Positions 36,463 to 46,328 are shown, counted from the stretch's first letter. The stretch: 55,863 nucleotides of DNA from Methanobrevibacter sp. (GCF_017432245.1 NZ_JAFRJO010000082.1:1-55863), one strand, 5' to 3'. Translations and numbers: made by a program. The notes: generated by a model from the letters alone, not told the origin.

Positions 36463-37341
36463 TCATCTATTTTGAGAGTTTTCTGAGATTTCTCCAAACC
36501 AATTGGTTTTATTGCCAACATAATACATTATGATGAATAATATAATTAAGAAAACAATTGATGCCACAACTTCCCATAATTGTGGAGAGGAAGTTGATGC
36601 TTTAAGTCCAAGCATAACAAATAAGCCAACTGCAAAATTATTCGCAGTATGAAGGGCAGAGCTTATTTCCAAACCATTTGTTTTCCAAGCCAAAAATCCA
36701 AAACCAAGACCTGTAACTAATGTTTCAAAGAGTCCTAAGATGTTATATTGATGGCATACTGTAAATAATATGGCTTGAAGGACTATCGCCAAAACTGGCA
36801 TCTTAAACCAAGCCCCAAATGTCTGCATAATAAACCCTCTGAACATATATTCTTCTGCAATGCATTGGAGAGGTACAGAAATAAAAAGTAAAAGGAGAAA
36901 TGCTATTGAGAAATTAGATGTGCCTTCCGGTCCTTTAATGGCAGTTTCTGCAATCATATATACTATGAACAGTATCATCGGAATTATCAATGCCTTGAAA
37001 TAGAGCTTGAAATTCCATCCTCCACGTGAAGAGGAATAAGATGAAAATGGCCTATCCTTAACAACTTTTGATGCAATATATAATGAAGGGATAAACATAA
37101 TGATAATTAAATCCATAAAGAACATCGCCATTGGAGATACAAGTATTTCATATCCTCCATAAAGAACAGCCCTTAAAAAATCAGGACCCGCCATTTTGTA
37201 AAAAGCCGCTATTGTTAGTCCTGAGAGTATGGACATTATAATTATAGTCAGTACAAAAACAAGTATCGGTTTGTACCATCTATATTTCTCAAAAGTTTTT
37301 GGAAAGGTAATATAATCAGCTATTTTATCATTCATTGCCAT
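36463..37341 (-). CDS. CPBP family intramembrane metalloprotease (CAAX-like)
   Basis: The start is taken at the ATG at 37341, downstream of TTGGAAAAT, giving 292 residues; an ATG at 37365 lacks a binding site. The protein has eight or so hydrophobic segments. Motif 1 is CIAEEYMFRGFIMQ (EExxxR), motif 2 is FTVCHQYN (FxxxH) and a third conserved His/Asn pair is in LHTANNF. These are the metal-binding elements of ABI/CPBP glutamic-type proteases. Roles range from prenyl-protein processing to bacteriocin immunity; none is evident here. No linked genes. Confidence 0.93.
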   Translation of the reverse strand: MAMNDKIADYITFPKTFEKYRWYKPILVFVLTIIIMSILSGLTIAAFYKMAGPDFLRAVLYGGYEILVSPMAMFFMDLIIIMFIPSLYIASKVVKDRPFSSYSSSRGGWNFKLYFKALIIPMILFIVYMIAETAIKGPEGTSNFSIAFLLLLFISVPLQCIAEEYMFRGFIMQTFGAWFKMPVLAIVLQAILFTVCHQYNILGLFETLVTGLGFGFLAWKTNGLEISSALHTANNFAVGLFVMLGLKASTSSPQLWEVVASIVFLIILFIIMYYVGNKTNWFGEISENSQNR

Positions 37342-37516
37342 AACTATAATTTTCCAATTAGTCATATAAATAATTATTATTTAAATTAATTGTTAATGCA
37401 TTTAACTTAGCATTTTTAAATGAAAAAACGGATTTCTAGTATGAAGTTTTAAAAAAAAGTAAAAAAATAGTAAATTGAAGTAAAAAAATAAAAAATGAAA
37501 ATCTTAAAAGTTATAT

Positions 37517-37837
37517 TTAAGATTTGAACCATTCTTCTAATTCAGGTCTTAGATTAACTACTCTAAATTCATAGATTGTGTAATCTACAATGTTTTTTGC
37601 TACAAATGGATCATTTGCCATAAGCTCTTCAGCTTCTTCTTTTGAATTAGTTTTCAATACCATGACTCCGCCTCCACCATAGGAGCCATCTTCTTGAGCA
37701 TGGGGACCTGCAATAAGGACTTTGCCTTCTTCACTACATTTTGCGAAATATTTCAAGTGTTCTTTTAATATTGCCATTACTTCTTTTTGTTCTGGTATGT
37801 CTTCTCTAAAATGAGATACAACTGCATATGCATTCAT
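37517..37837 (-). CDS. YCII-related (YciI-like) domain protein
   Basis: A 106-residue protein starting after GGTGATATA. The ferredoxin-like YCII fold is recognised by MNAYAVVSHFRED, then LKEHLKYFAKCSEEGKVLIA, GPHAQEDGSYGGGGVMVLKT, and NDPFVAKNIVDYTIYEFRVV. The His in KEHLKYF and the Asp in NDPF are the conserved pair in YciI, which has weak muconolactone isomerase- or dehalogenase-like activity in some members. The function here is unknown. A single gene. Confidence 0.9.
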   Translation of the reverse strand: MNAYAVVSHFREDIPEQKEVMAILKEHLKYFAKCSEEGKVLIAGPHAQEDGSYGGGGVMVLKTNSKEEAEELMANDPFVAKNIVDYTIYEFRVVNLRPELEEWFKS

Positions 37838-38157
37838 TATATCACCTAATCAAATTTTTCATAATATTATGAAATTTAGTTCAATTTTAAAAAGTTTTGT
37901 TATACTTATGTTTACTTATATGACAATATATGTTTCATAATATATAACATTTCATTATTTTTGTTAGTGTCAACTTAATGATTTTTTTAATTATGAGTAT
38001 TTTGAACAGATCTATCTATAATTTTCGCTCACCCTAGTTATATTAGCTTTCAAAAATCATTTCTAGGAGTCGTTACTGGAAAATTTCAAGTTGTTTTTTA
38101 GAATATGGCTCTAAAATTATTCTATTTTTATAATATAACTTATTTTGGCCTTATTTT
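37838..38157. other. Non-coding region with promoter-like elements
   Basis: No gene is visible. TATA-like sequences occur around 37925-37945 (TATATGTTTCATAATATATA), which would suit the minus-strand YCII gene. The section 38000-38120 is less AT-rich than usual intergenic DNA and contains no ORF or obvious fold. Confidence 0.4.
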
Positions 38158-38197
38158 GTTTAATTTACTTCTTTAAATTACAGTTTTACGAAACTTA
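38158..38197 (+). repeat. Dispersed 40-bp repeat, copy B
   Basis: GTTTAATTTACTTCTTTAAA ... GTTTTACGAAACTTA. Its end overlaps the stop codon of the gene at 38195-38653, and copy C lies just upstream of that gene's start, so the gene is bracketed by direct repeats. Confidence 0.8.
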
Positions 38198-38653
38198 TTT
38201 ATGAATTTCAACCTTTTCCGAATTCCAGTCAATCTCAACAACATCAGTAACGTTCTTCACGATATTAGTATTCTTTTTAAAAAAAGACTTCTTCGGTGAC
38301 CAAGACTGTCTCTGATTGCATGCAGGACAAACAGCATCTAAAATAGACAAATCACCCTTCTCAATTGCTTGGTGGAATTTGTCGTGAGCATTTTTGATCC
38401 TTCTATTATCCTTTGTGTAGACTTCTATTGGGACTTCATCCGAATGGTCAGTTGACATAATAGCACTCATCGTATCAACAACATTAGCGGACAGGGTTGA
38501 CAAAGCGACATCATTCGCATAAATTTTCATTTCCTCAGCAAGACTTTTGAGATTTCCGGCATCTTGAGTGATGCTGTAACTTAGCCAATCAGTTGGCTTT
38601 TCACATTTCTCGCAAACAAAGCGATACTTAACAGAATAAGTAAATAAAGCCAT
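38195..38653 (-). CDS. Unknown protein with two CxxC knuckles, bracketed by direct repeats
   Basis: A 152-residue protein starting after GAAGGAGATATT. One Cys pair (FVCEKCEK, residues 13-16) is near the N-terminus and the other (VCPACNQ, near 109-112) toward the C-terminus; together they could form one zinc site with helices between. No catalytic motif is visible and no family is recognised. It has its own strong binding site and no operon partners. The flanking direct repeats (38158-38197 and 38688-38724) suggest a mobile or duplicated cassette, though no transposase or terminal inversion is seen. Confidence 0.6.
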   Translation of the reverse strand: MALFTYSVKYRFVCEKCEKPTDWLSYSITQDAGNLKSLAEEMKIYANDVALSTLSANVVDTMSAIMSTDHSDEVPIEVYTKDNRRIKNAHDKFHQAIEKGDLSILDAVCPACNQRQSWSPKKSFFKKNTNIVKNVTDVVEIDWNSEKVEIHK

Positions 38654-38687
38654 AATATCTCCTTCCCTTAAAAAACTCTCTGTGTCT

Positions 38688-38724
38688 GTTTAATTTACTT
38701 CTTTGAATAATAGTTTTACGAAAC
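38688..38724 (+). repeat. Dispersed 37-bp repeat, copy C
   Basis: GTTTAATTTACTTCTTTGAA ... GTTTTACGAAAC, 530 bp from copy B and in the same orientation, located in the upstream region of the gene ending at 38195. Confidence 0.8.
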
Positions 38725-38802
38725 GACTAATTGAAATAGAATAATTAAAATTTAGAAAAAAATGAATATAAAAAATAAAAAAAGAAAAGAAATGATTAAT
38801 AA

Positions 38803-39852
38803 TTAAAGTATTTGCTTATTAATCAATTCAGCATTCAATATAGAAGCACCAGCAGCACCTCTAATTGTATTATGTCCTACAAGAACATATTTGAAACTGT
38901 TATCAAATGCTTGATCTTTTCTGACTCTACCTACTGTAGCAGCCATACCACCATAAGCCATTCTGTCCATTCTTGGTTGAGGCCTGTCATCTTCTTCTTT
39001 TACAATAACAGGTTGATCTGGAGCAGAGTGAAGTCCTAATTCTTGTGGAAGACCTCTAAAGTCAGCCATTGTCTTTTTGATTTTATCAATGTCTGCTTCA
39101 TCATCAAGCTCTACAAATACAGCTTCAGTGTGACCGTCAATTACAGGCACTCTGTGACATGAAGCACTTAATGAGAAGTTTGCAGGTTTGACTTCATCAC
39201 CATCAAGGGAACCTAACAAGTGTAAGGTCTCGCTTTCCATCTTTTCCTCTTCTCCACCAATGTAAGGGACCAAGTTATCTAAAATAGCCATTGAAGGAAC
39301 ACCGTTATAACCTGCTCCTGAAACAGCTTGCATGGTAGATACATAGATTCTATTGATATTGAAATTGTCATAGATTGGTTTTAAAGTTAAAGTCAATGCA
39401 ATAGTTGAACAATTAGGGTTGGTTACAATGAATCCATCCCAGTTGTTGTTTTTTTGCTGTGCTTCAATCATGTCTAAGAATTGTGGGTTAACTTCTGGAA
39501 TGACTAAAGGTATGTCCTTTTTCATACGCATTGCACTAGCGTTGGAAGCCACTACAAAGTCTTTTGCATATTGAGGTTCAACTTTAGCTGCAAAATCAGC
39601 TGGAAGTGATGAGAAAACAATTTCCACATCCTTATCCATCTGTGCAGGGTCAGTTTCAATTACAGTAATGTCCCTTACGGATTCTGGCATTTCACTATTC
39701 ATATACCAAGTGGTAGCGTCTTCATATTTTTTTCCAGCAGATCTTCCAGACGCTGCAAGGGCAGCAATTTCAAAATCTGGGTGATCAGCCAATAATTGGA
39801 TAAATCTTTGACCTACCATTCCAGTTGCACCAAGTACACCTACTTTTACCAT
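38803..39852 (-). CDS. asd: Aspartate-semialdehyde dehydrogenase
   Basis: Reduces aspartyl phosphate to aspartate semialdehyde, the branch point to lysine, threonine and methionine. The ATG at 39852, after GAGATGATAAAA, gives 349 residues starting MVKVGVLGATGMVGQRFIQL, a classic NADP-binding Rossmann start. The nucleophile Cys is in VTNPNCSTIALTL near 148, and SASCHRVPVIDGHTEAVFVE near 225-245 provides the substrate Arg and catalytic His. It is last in the dapA-dapB-asd run, spaced by 73 bp from dapB. Confidence 0.96.
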   Translation of the reverse strand: MVKVGVLGATGMVGQRFIQLLADHPDFEIAALAASGRSAGKKYEDATTWYMNSEMPESVRDITVIETDPAQMDKDVEIVFSSLPADFAAKVEPQYAKDFVVASNASAMRMKKDIPLVIPEVNPQFLDMIEAQQKNNNWDGFIVTNPNCSTIALTLTLKPIYDNFNINRIYVSTMQAVSGAGYNGVPSMAILDNLVPYIGGEEEKMESETLHLLGSLDGDEVKPANFSLSASCHRVPVIDGHTEAVFVELDDEADIDKIKKTMADFRGLPQELGLHSAPDQPVIVKEEDDRPQPRMDRMAYGGMAATVGRVRKDQAFDNSFKYVLVGHNTIRGAAGASILNAELINKQIL

Positions 39853-39934
39853 TTTTATCATCTCAATAATTATAAATATTTTTTAAATATTTCCTATAAG
39901 AATAAAAAAGGAATTAAAATTAAATAAAAATTAA

Positions 39935-40753
39935 TTAGATTCCTAAAACATCAGCCATATCATTCACTTTACCTGGCTCTGCAGAACCTACGAATCTTAA
40001 AGCCCTGATAACACCAGCAATGAATACTTCTCTAGTATGTGCCATATGTTTAACTTCTAATCTTTCACCATCACCAACATAGAGTACTGTGTGGTCTCCT
40101 ACAATGTCTCCACCACGTACTGCATGTATGCCGATTTCCTCTTTGGTTCTTTTACCTACTTGACCTTGTCTTCCGTAAATGCCCACTTCTTCTGGGTTTC
40201 TCTCTAAAGCACCTGCAACCACTTCAAATGCAGTCATAGCAGTACCGGAAGGAGCATCTGCCTTTTGATTGTGGTGAGCTTCAATAATTTCAATATCAAA
40301 GTCATTTAAGATAGGAGTCAAGTCTTTTAAAACCTTAAAGAATACATTTACACCAATTGAGAAGTTAGAGGAAATAACTGCCTTGATGTTCTTTTCCTTG
40401 ATTACATCAGCGTTTCCTTTAGCTTGCTCTTCAGTAAATCCAGTGGTACCAACCACTAAGTTTACACCGCAATCAGCAGTTCTTTTAATTGTTTCAACAG
40501 CAGCAGGAGCAATGGTGAAGTCAACTAACACTTCAGCTCCAGATTCTTTCAATGCTTTTTCCAAATCCTCTGAACCGACAATAGGAACTCCAATATTACC
40601 GATACCTGCTTTTTCACCTGCATCTACACCTGCTAAAGGAGTGTTTGGCATTTCAATAGCAGCTACTACTTCCATATCATCCTGTTCAGTAATTTTTCTT
40701 ATAATGCCGGAGCCCATTCTTCCAGCAGCTCCAGTTACAGCAACTTTTATCAT
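39935..40753 (-). CDS. dapB: 4-hydroxy-tetrahydrodipicolinate reductase
   Basis: NAD(P)H-dependent step of the diaminopimelate route to lysine. The 272-residue protein has the Rossmann start VAVTGAAGRMGSGI, the cofactor loop VGTTGFTEEQ near 115, catalytic EAHHNQKADAPSGTA near 160-175 (His-His and Lys), and RGGDIVGDHTV near 215. It begins 63 bp after dapA. Lysine is also a component of pseudomurein, the cell-wall polymer of this order, which adds demand for the pathway. Complete and typical. Confidence 0.96.
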   Translation of the reverse strand: MIKVAVTGAAGRMGSGIIRKITEQDDMEVVAAIEMPNTPLAGVDAGEKAGIGNIGVPIVGSEDLEKALKESGAEVLVDFTIAPAAVETIKRTADCGVNLVVGTTGFTEEQAKGNADVIKEKNIKAVISSNFSIGVNVFFKVLKDLTPILNDFDIEIIEAHHNQKADAPSGTAMTAFEVVAGALERNPEEVGIYGRQGQVGKRTKEEIGIHAVRGGDIVGDHTVLYVGDGERLEVKHMAHTREVFIAGVIRALRFVGSAEPGKVNDMADVLGI

Positions 40754-40816
40754 AATATCATCTAAAACATTTAGTTATAATCATAAATTAAATTCTAAAA
40801 AAAATAAGAACTGGAA

Positions 40817-41710
40817 TTATAAAATTCCAGCATCTTCCAATGCTTTTCTTAAGATTGCTCTGTTTTCTTCCAACATAGGAACTAAAGGTAATCTTAATGG
40901 ACCTGCAGGCATTCCCATCATTTTCAATGCTTCTTTTGCAGGTGCAGGACTGGTTTCAATGAATAAAGCTTTGATTAAGTCATATTGTTTGTAATGTAAT
41001 TCCAATGCTTTGTCATAGTCACCGTCTAAAATGCAGTTTACCATTTGAACCATGGTTCTTGGGTCGATGTTAGCGGATGCACTTACAACACCTCTTGCAC
41101 CAACAGACATTAAAGGAAGGGTCAATTCATCACTACCAGACAATATTACAATATCGTCTTCCAATCCTTCATCCCTTAAGAGTTTCATGGTTTTAGACAC
41201 TTTGTCCACATCAGATGAAGCTTCTTTTAAAGCGGAGATGTTGTCCACTTTTGCAAGTTCAACAATGGTTTCAGGAGCCATATCCAAACTGGTACGTGAT
41301 GGTACATTGTAAGTGATCAAGTCAATGTCCACAGCATTTGCAATTTGGGTATAATGTTCAATTACACCATGTTGTTGTGGTTTGTTGTAATATGGAGTGA
41401 TTAAGAGAGCCATGTCTGCTCCAGCATCATCTGCATATTTAGTTAAGTCCAATGCTTCACTAGTTGCATTACTTCCGGTTCCAGCAATGGTAGTGACTCT
41501 GCCGTCAACTTCATCAATCATGATGTCAAGAACTCTTCTATGTTCATCATGGGTTAAAGTAGCGGATTCACCGGTAGTTCCTACAGCAACTAAACCGTCT
41601 ACATCATTGTCAATCAACCAGTTAATATTTTGTCTGTATCCTTCTTCATCTATGGATCCATCCTCATGCATAGGAGTGACCATAGCAACAGCAGTTCCTT
41701 CAAAACGCAT
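40817..41710 (-). CDS. dapA: 4-hydroxy-tetrahydrodipicolinate synthase
   Basis: TIM-barrel aldolase that condenses pyruvate with aspartate semialdehyde. The ATG at 41710 follows AAAGGTGTTTTTT, giving 297 residues starting [34 protein letters not shown] near 45, the catalytic Tyr in ITYNVPSRT near 135, and the Schiff-base Lys in [11 protein letters not shown] near 162 are present. It is followed closely by dapB and asd and preceded by lysC, with a hairpin in the 290-bp gap. Confidence 0.97.
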   Translation of the reverse strand: MRFEGTAVAMVTPMHEDGSIDEEGYRQNINWLIDNDVDGLVAVGTTGESATLTHDEHRRVLDIMIDEVDGRVTTIAGTGSNATSEALDLTKYADDAGADMALLITPYYNKPQQHGVIEHYTQIANAVDIDLITYNVPSRTSLDMAPETIVELAKVDNISALKEASSDVDKVSKTMKLLRDEGLEDDIVILSGSDELTLPLMSVGARGVVSASANIDPRTMVQMVNCILDGDYDKALELHYKQYDLIKALFIETSPAPAKEALKMMGMPAGPLRLPLVPMLEENRAILRKALEDAGIL

Positions 41711-41836
41711 AAAAAACACCTTTTTACTATATAATTATTTTTAAATTTTTATTTTCAGATATTTTATAAATCTAATTATTTATTTTTATTTCATTTAATT
41801 TTAATTTCTAAAGAATCATATTAATTTCAAATACTT

Positions 41837-41893
41837 AATCCGTTAAAGTTCGTATCCTTAAAAACCAAATATTTTTACGTAACTTCAAGGATT
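41837..41893 (-). promoter_or_regulatory. Long imperfect hairpin between lysC and dapA
   Basis: AATCCGTTAAAGTTCGTA pairs with TACGTAACTTCAAGGATT across a ~21-base loop, with one bulge on each arm. It lies about 125 bp upstream of dapA and 110 bp downstream of lysC. It could be a terminator, an attenuator or an mRNA processing site separating the two halves of the pathway operon. Confidence 0.55.
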
Positions 41894-42000
41894 GTAAATA
41901 AAAATTAATTACAATAAAAAACGATAGAAACAAATTACTTCTCTTTAATGAAAATAAAAGTAAATGCCTCTTTATTGGGTAAAAATAATAAAAGCGAGAG

Positions 42001-43218
42001 TTATAAAACTCCCTTTATTAAGTCGTATGCTACCTTACCATCTTCCCAGTTAATAAATAAGACAATAGCAGTTTGAGAAGATGAGATTTCAACAATGTTT
42101 ATGTGTGCTTCCTTAAGTGGATTGGTGATTTCAGTGATTACTCCAGGAGTTTCAATAAAGTCTGGATTAATCATGGTTAACATTGCAATGTCTCTACCTA
42201 AGGAAATTGAACTTAAATTATCTTCAGCAATGACTAGCTTGTGCAATATGTGATATGCTTCATCAGCATCACATTTATCCAAGAATAAGGTAATTGAATT
42301 TTGACCTGCAGAAATACCATAAATGTTAATGTTAGCTTCCGCTACCAAAGTTGTCATTTTTGCAAGGAGACCTATTTGATTAAGCAAATCCTCTCCAACT
42401 AAAGCAACTACAGAGATAGGTTCCGGATGCAAGCATACTGATTTGCTCATGGAATCTTCAAAGGGACCTACAATCTCAGTTCCAGGGTCAGACAAATCAC
42501 CTTTTTCAAAGCTAATGATTTTTGCTTTTATTTCAGGATCTTTAAATCTTAAAGCATGAGGGTGTAAAACTTGTGCTCCATGAGTAGCTAAATCTCTCAT
42601 CTCTTCAACAGAGATGTAATCCAATTTTTCAGCTTCATTGATTTTTCTTGGATCAGTGGACATGACTCCATCCACATCAGTAACGATAATCACATCATCT
42701 GCATTTAAGCAATGACCTAATAGGAATGCAGTTACATCACTTCCACCTCTTCCCAAGGTAGTCACTTCTCCATTTTCAGTTCTTCCTAAGAATCCGCAGA
42801 CAACTGGAATGATTCCTTGCTCTAAAAGTCCTAAAAGCCCTTGAGCTTGTTCTTCAGTTCTTTCGAAATCAATTTGAGCTTTTCCATAGTTGTCATCAGT
42901 TATCACAGGCCATAAATCATGGCTTGGATCGATGTATTCGGATTTTACACCTAAGGATTCCAAGACTGATGAAAATACTCTAATGCTGGTTCTCTCACCC
43001 ATGGATAAAATTTCCGCCAATTGCTTTTCGGTTACTTCTTTTCCAATGGATTCATCAGCAATAGCTACTAAATCATCAGTAGTCTTGTTAATAGCTGATA
43101 CAACAACCACAACCTTCTTTCCTTCCATATAAGCATTTACGATAGATTGTGCAGCTTTTCTAATTCTTTGTCCATTTCCAATCGAAGTACCGCCAAATTT
43201 GGCTACAATTAATTCCAT
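42001..43218 (-). CDS. lysC: Aspartate kinase with two ACT domains
   Basis: First step of the aspartate family: phosphorylates aspartate. The ATG at 43218 follows AAAGGTGTG, giving 405 residues starting [19 protein letters not shown]. The kinase core includes [20 protein letters not shown] near 150-170. Two ACT domains (about 265-405) end in [20 protein letters not shown], the usual site of lysine or threonine feedback. The gene precedes dapA-dapB-asd and follows rps17e, with gaps of about 290 and 338 bp. Confidence 0.96.
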   Translation of the reverse strand: MELIVAKFGGTSIGNGQRIRKAAQSIVNAYMEGKKVVVVVSAINKTTDDLVAIADESIGKEVTEKQLAEILSMGERTSIRVFSSVLESLGVKSEYIDPSHDLWPVITDDNYGKAQIDFERTEEQAQGLLGLLEQGIIPVVCGFLGRTENGEVTTLGRGGSDVTAFLLGHCLNADDVIIVTDVDGVMSTDPRKINEAEKLDYISVEEMRDLATHGAQVLHPHALRFKDPEIKAKIISFEKGDLSDPGTEIVGPFEDSMSKSVCLHPEPISVVALVGEDLLNQIGLLAKMTTLVAEANINIYGISAGQNSITLFLDKCDADEAYHILHKLVIAEDNLSSISLGRDIAMLTMINPDFIETPGVITEITNPLKEAHINIVEISSSQTAIVLFINWEDGKVAYDLIKGVL

Positions 43219-43556
43219 TTGTTTACACACCTTTTCTTTTAAATTAAAAATTAAAATAAATATTTTGATAAATCATATTTTATAGACTATTATCCATTTA
43301 TTAATTATATTAAAGGGTATTTATATATTTAATTATTAATTTTACAATTTTTTAATGTAAATTATCCATTTGTTAATAAAAAATACTGAATAATTAATAA
43401 AAATCTAAATAAAAAAGATCCAAAAATAATTCACCAAAAAATTTAAAAAAATCTTAAAGATTGATATAAAAATTATAAAAAAGTAGTAGATTAAATTAAT
43501 TAATCTAAAAATAGAAAATTAAAATAAATTAATCTTAAAAAAAGTAAAAAATAAAA
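43219..43556. other. AT-rich gap between rps17e and lysC
   Basis: No gene is visible. T-runs on the minus strand near 43480-43556 probably terminate the aroQ-rps17e transcript. TATA-like AT stretches near 43290-43350 (TTATATATTTAATTATTAAT) may serve lysC. No palindrome stands out. Confidence 0.4.
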
Positions 43557-43754
43557 TTAAGCTTGGTTTGCTTGTTGTCTTACTAATCTAGTAATGTAAC
43601 CAGCAATTTTATTTCTTAAGTGTTTAGTACTTACAGTAGAGTACTCTGCTACTAATTTTTTGTTTTCTTCAAAATCAGTAGTAAATTTGCCTTGGTGAGT
43701 TTCAATTAATTCTTTTGATATACGTTTTACAAATGAAGTTCTAATATTTCCCAT
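43557..43754 (-). CDS. rps17e: 30S ribosomal protein S17e
   Basis: Small-subunit ribosomal protein specific to archaea and eukaryotes. The ATG at 43754 follows GGAGGAATGATT; the site lies inside the last codons of the chorismate mutase gene. The 65-residue protein, [20 protein letters not shown] onward, has the family's [12 protein letters not shown]-like basic helix ([17 protein letters not shown]). A full-length archaeal S17e. Its start is two bases after the preceding stop, so it is translationally coupled. Confidence 0.96.
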   Translation of the reverse strand: MGNIRTSFVKRISKELIETHQGKFTTDFEENKKLVAEYSTVSTKHLRNKIAGYITRLVRQQANQA

Positions 43755-43756
43755 AA

Positions 43757-44080
43757 TCATTCCTCCAAAATTTCTCTTTGTCTATTTTTACTTAAAGTTG
43801 TTAGCATGTCCATAATATCGCTAAGAATACTTTTATCAATATTCAAGTCTTCAGCTAATTTATTTACTTTGGCATGAACTTGAGCTTCTCTTGACTTATC
43901 ATAAATTTCCATGCCTAAAAAAACTTTAGCTAAAACAATACTCCTAGCAAGTGAAGTTCTTTCACTTATTAAGTTAACTAAATCATTATCAATTTCATCG
44001 ATTCTTTTTCTAGACTTTTCAAGAATATCCTGAGCTTCTTCCTCATTTTCAAATAAGCTCATAATCTCTTTCTTATCCAC
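43757..44080 (-). CDS. aroQ: Chorismate mutase (AroQ class)
   Basis: Converts chorismate to prephenate for phenylalanine and tyrosine. The start is a GTG at 44080 after GGAG, giving 107 residues. The all-helical AroQ fold shows [20 protein letters not shown] near 19-38, [12 protein letters not shown] with the conserved Arg/Lys, and [17 protein letters not shown] near 80. The tail Gln-containing [12 protein letters not shown] provides the last active-site element. It is coupled to rps17e. It matches the pathway of the GHMP shikimate kinase encoded 1.1 kb away. Confidence 0.93.
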   Translation of the reverse strand: MDKKEIMSLFENEEEAQDILEKSRKRIDEIDNDLVNLISERTSLARSIVLAKVFLGMEIYDKSREAQVHAKVNKLAEDLNIDKSILSDIMDMLTTLSKNRQREILEE

Positions 44081-44265
44081 AAAAATAACTCCATAGTTTT
44101 GATAATAATTATACTTTATATCTCATCTTATATAAACATGCTTATTGAAATTAACTTTTACTTTGTATTGATTTTTATTAATTTCTTTTCAAATGCTCTC
44201 AAAAATAATTAAATATAATAAAACCAAAAATAGAATAAGAAAAAATAGGAAATACAAGTGAAATC

Positions 44266-45135
44266 ATGCATTACGTTAACGCTAAAAGCATTTTATCCAA
44301 TAAGAATGGTATGAACCTATACAGAGGATGTTCACATGGCTGCATCTACTGTGACTCAAGAAGCAATGTCTACAATATGGACCATGCATTTGAAGACATT
44401 GAAGTCAAGGCAAATGCAACAGAACTCCTTAAGAAAGCCCTAAAGAATAAAAAGGAAAAGGTCATGATTGGAACAGGATCTATGACAGACCCATACATAC
44501 CTCTTGAAAAGAAGATACAAAATGTGAGAGAATCATTAGAACTCATTAACAGATACGGTCATGGATTTACTTGCATCACAAAATCAAATCTAATACTTAG
44601 GGACTTGGATTTGCTTAAAGAGATCAATGAAAAGGCAAAAGTAGTCATTCAGATGACCTTGACAACATACGATGAAGACTTGTGCAAAATACTTGAACCT
44701 AATGTTTGCACTACAAAGGAAAGAGTGAAGGTATTGAAAATTCTAAATAAACACGATATACCAACAATCGTTTGGCTATGCCCTATTCTCCCATTCATAA
44801 ACGATACAGAAGAAAACATCAATGGAATACTTGACTACTGCATAGAATCAAATGTCAAGGGAATTATCTGCTTTGGAATGGGAATGACATTAAGAGATGG
44901 AAACAGGGAATATTTCTATAAAAAGTTGGATAAGCATTTCCCCGGACTTAAGGAAAAGTACATCAAGACTTATGGAAATAGCTATGGAATAGCCAGTCCA
45001 AATCAAAAGGAATTAATGAAGATCTTCTATAAAAGAACTAATGAAAACAAGATAATGAACAATCCAGATGAAATATTCGAATACTTGCATGAGTTTCCAA
45101 GCAAGGATAAAACTAAGCAGACCACTTTATTTTAA
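44266..45135 (+). CDS. Radical SAM protein, SPL-like family
   Basis: A 289-residue protein starting after AAGTGAAATC. The N-terminal cluster motif is C22-x3-C26-x2-C29 in RGCSHGCIYCDSRSN, followed by MIGTGSMTDPYIPLEKK near 82 and FTCITKSNLILRDLDLL near 115. This arrangement (SAM barrel with TGSxTDPYxPxE) is that of the spore-photoproduct-lyase-like radical SAM group. Substrate and reaction are unknown for these archaeal members. It is divergent from the aroQ-rps17e pair and convergent with shikimate kinase. Confidence 0.92.
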   Translation: MHYVNAKSILSNKNGMNLYRGCSHGCIYCDSRSNVYNMDHAFEDIEVKANATELLKKALKNKKEKVMIGTGSMTDPYIPLEKKIQNVRESLELINRYGHGFTCITKSNLILRDLDLLKEINEKAKVVIQMTLTTYDEDLCKILEPNVCTTKERVKVLKILNKHDIPTIVWLCPILPFINDTEENINGILDYCIESNVKGIICFGMGMTLRDGNREYFYKKLDKHFPGLKEKYIKTYGNSYGIASPNQKELMKIFYKRTNENKIMNNPDEIFEYLHEFPSKDKTKQTTLF

Positions 45136-45187
45136 AAAAAATAGATGAAAATATAGTATAAAAAAATAAAAAGAAAAAGAAAAATAA

Positions 45188-46096
45188 TTAAATAATTCTT
45201 GTTCCTCTGTTATCCACAGTTGTTTCAATGACTCTACCATCATATGAAGCCCAAGCTTCCTTAACACCATCAATGGAACTCTCATCAACAATAGCTACAA
45301 ATGAAGACCCAGTTCCAGACAATCCAGAAGCAAGTGCACCAGCTTGAAGTGCATCAAGGGCAATGTTATTGTCAAATCCTAAAACATTACCATACAATAG
45401 TCCATTTAATGTCAAAGCTTCAAGATAATCTCCATCAAGAGCTTGATTGAATGCTATCCTTACATATGGAGCAATCAATTTTATCCTATCTACATCAGAA
45501 GAGCCACTTAAGGATTCCTTATCCGGCATAAAGACCAAAACATCATAATCAGGCATTCTTTCCTGATGCAAAATCTCCCTATTGCCATTGTCAGTGATTG
45601 TCAATCCTCCAAAGAAAGATGCAGAAGCATCATCAAAAGCACCTGTAATTGTAACGCCCGCTTCAAGTGATGCATCGATACCCATGTTAATCATTTCCAT
45701 ATCGGTCAATGGCTCGAGGTAAAACTCGCTTGCAATCAAAGCAGCAGTAGCCATGACAACAGCATTGGATAAGGCACTGCTTGAAGAAAGCCCAGAACCT
45801 AAAGGCAAATTGGATTTTGTATTGACTTCAATTCCCTGCCCATTTCCAAAATCCAAGCTAGGTATGATATCATCGAAATCCAATGCACTTCCTATCTTAT
45901 AATGGTCTAAAACCTGTTCCACACATAAGTTCATCAAATGAGGATCCGCCCCTATATCTGATGAGCAGTTGACACCAACATCAGAAAACTTAGCCTCCGC
46001 CTCAATACCTAAGCCTATACCAAATGCAGAACCAAAACCAGTTGAAATAGCATTGATAATTGTAGCAGAACCTGGAGAAAATACTGTTTTACTCAA
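45188..46096 (-). CDS. aroK: Archaeal shikimate kinase (GHMP kinase family)
   Basis: Phosphorylates shikimate in aromatic amino acid synthesis; archaea use this GHMP enzyme instead of the bacterial AroK fold. The start is a TTG at 46096, after GGTGATTTT, giving 302 residues. PGSATIINAISTGFGSAFGI near the N-terminus and the ATP loop PLGSGLSSSSALSNAVV near 103 are typical, as is GLSGTGSSFVAIVD at the C-terminus. It lies near chorismate mutase. Complete. Confidence 0.95.
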   Translation of the reverse strand: MSKTVFSPGSATIINAISTGFGSAFGIGLGIEAEAKFSDVGVNCSSDIGADPHLMNLCVEQVLDHYKIGSALDFDDIIPSLDFGNGQGIEVNTKSNLPLGSGLSSSSALSNAVVMATAALIASEFYLEPLTDMEMINMGIDASLEAGVTITGAFDDASASFFGGLTITDNGNREILHQERMPDYDVLVFMPDKESLSGSSDVDRIKLIAPYVRIAFNQALDGDYLEALTLNGLLYGNVLGFDNNIALDALQAGALASGLSGTGSSFVAIVDESSIDGVKEAWASYDGRVIETTVDNRGTRII

Positions 46097-46328
46097 AAAA
46101 TCACCTAATATCTTATAAATCTATATATTAGTTTTAAAATCAAATCTTATATATTTAATGTAAATCTTTGAAAGTATTTCTAATTTTTATAAAAAAAATA
46201 AAAAATTAAATAAACTTTATATTAATGTAAATAAATATATTATAATACAAAATTTTTTTATAAACTAATTTTAAGAATAATGCAAATTTATCAAATAGAG
46301 AAAATTTATATAACTAAGATGTGATACT

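Noticed and set aside
36395-38724. An insertion sequence delimited by the dispersed repeats
   Set aside because: The repeats are direct, not inverted, and no transposase is encoded between them.
40383-40994. A 203-codon plus-strand ORF over dapA and dapB
   Set aside because: It is antisense to two well-recognised enzymes and spans their intergenic region; no domain is visible.
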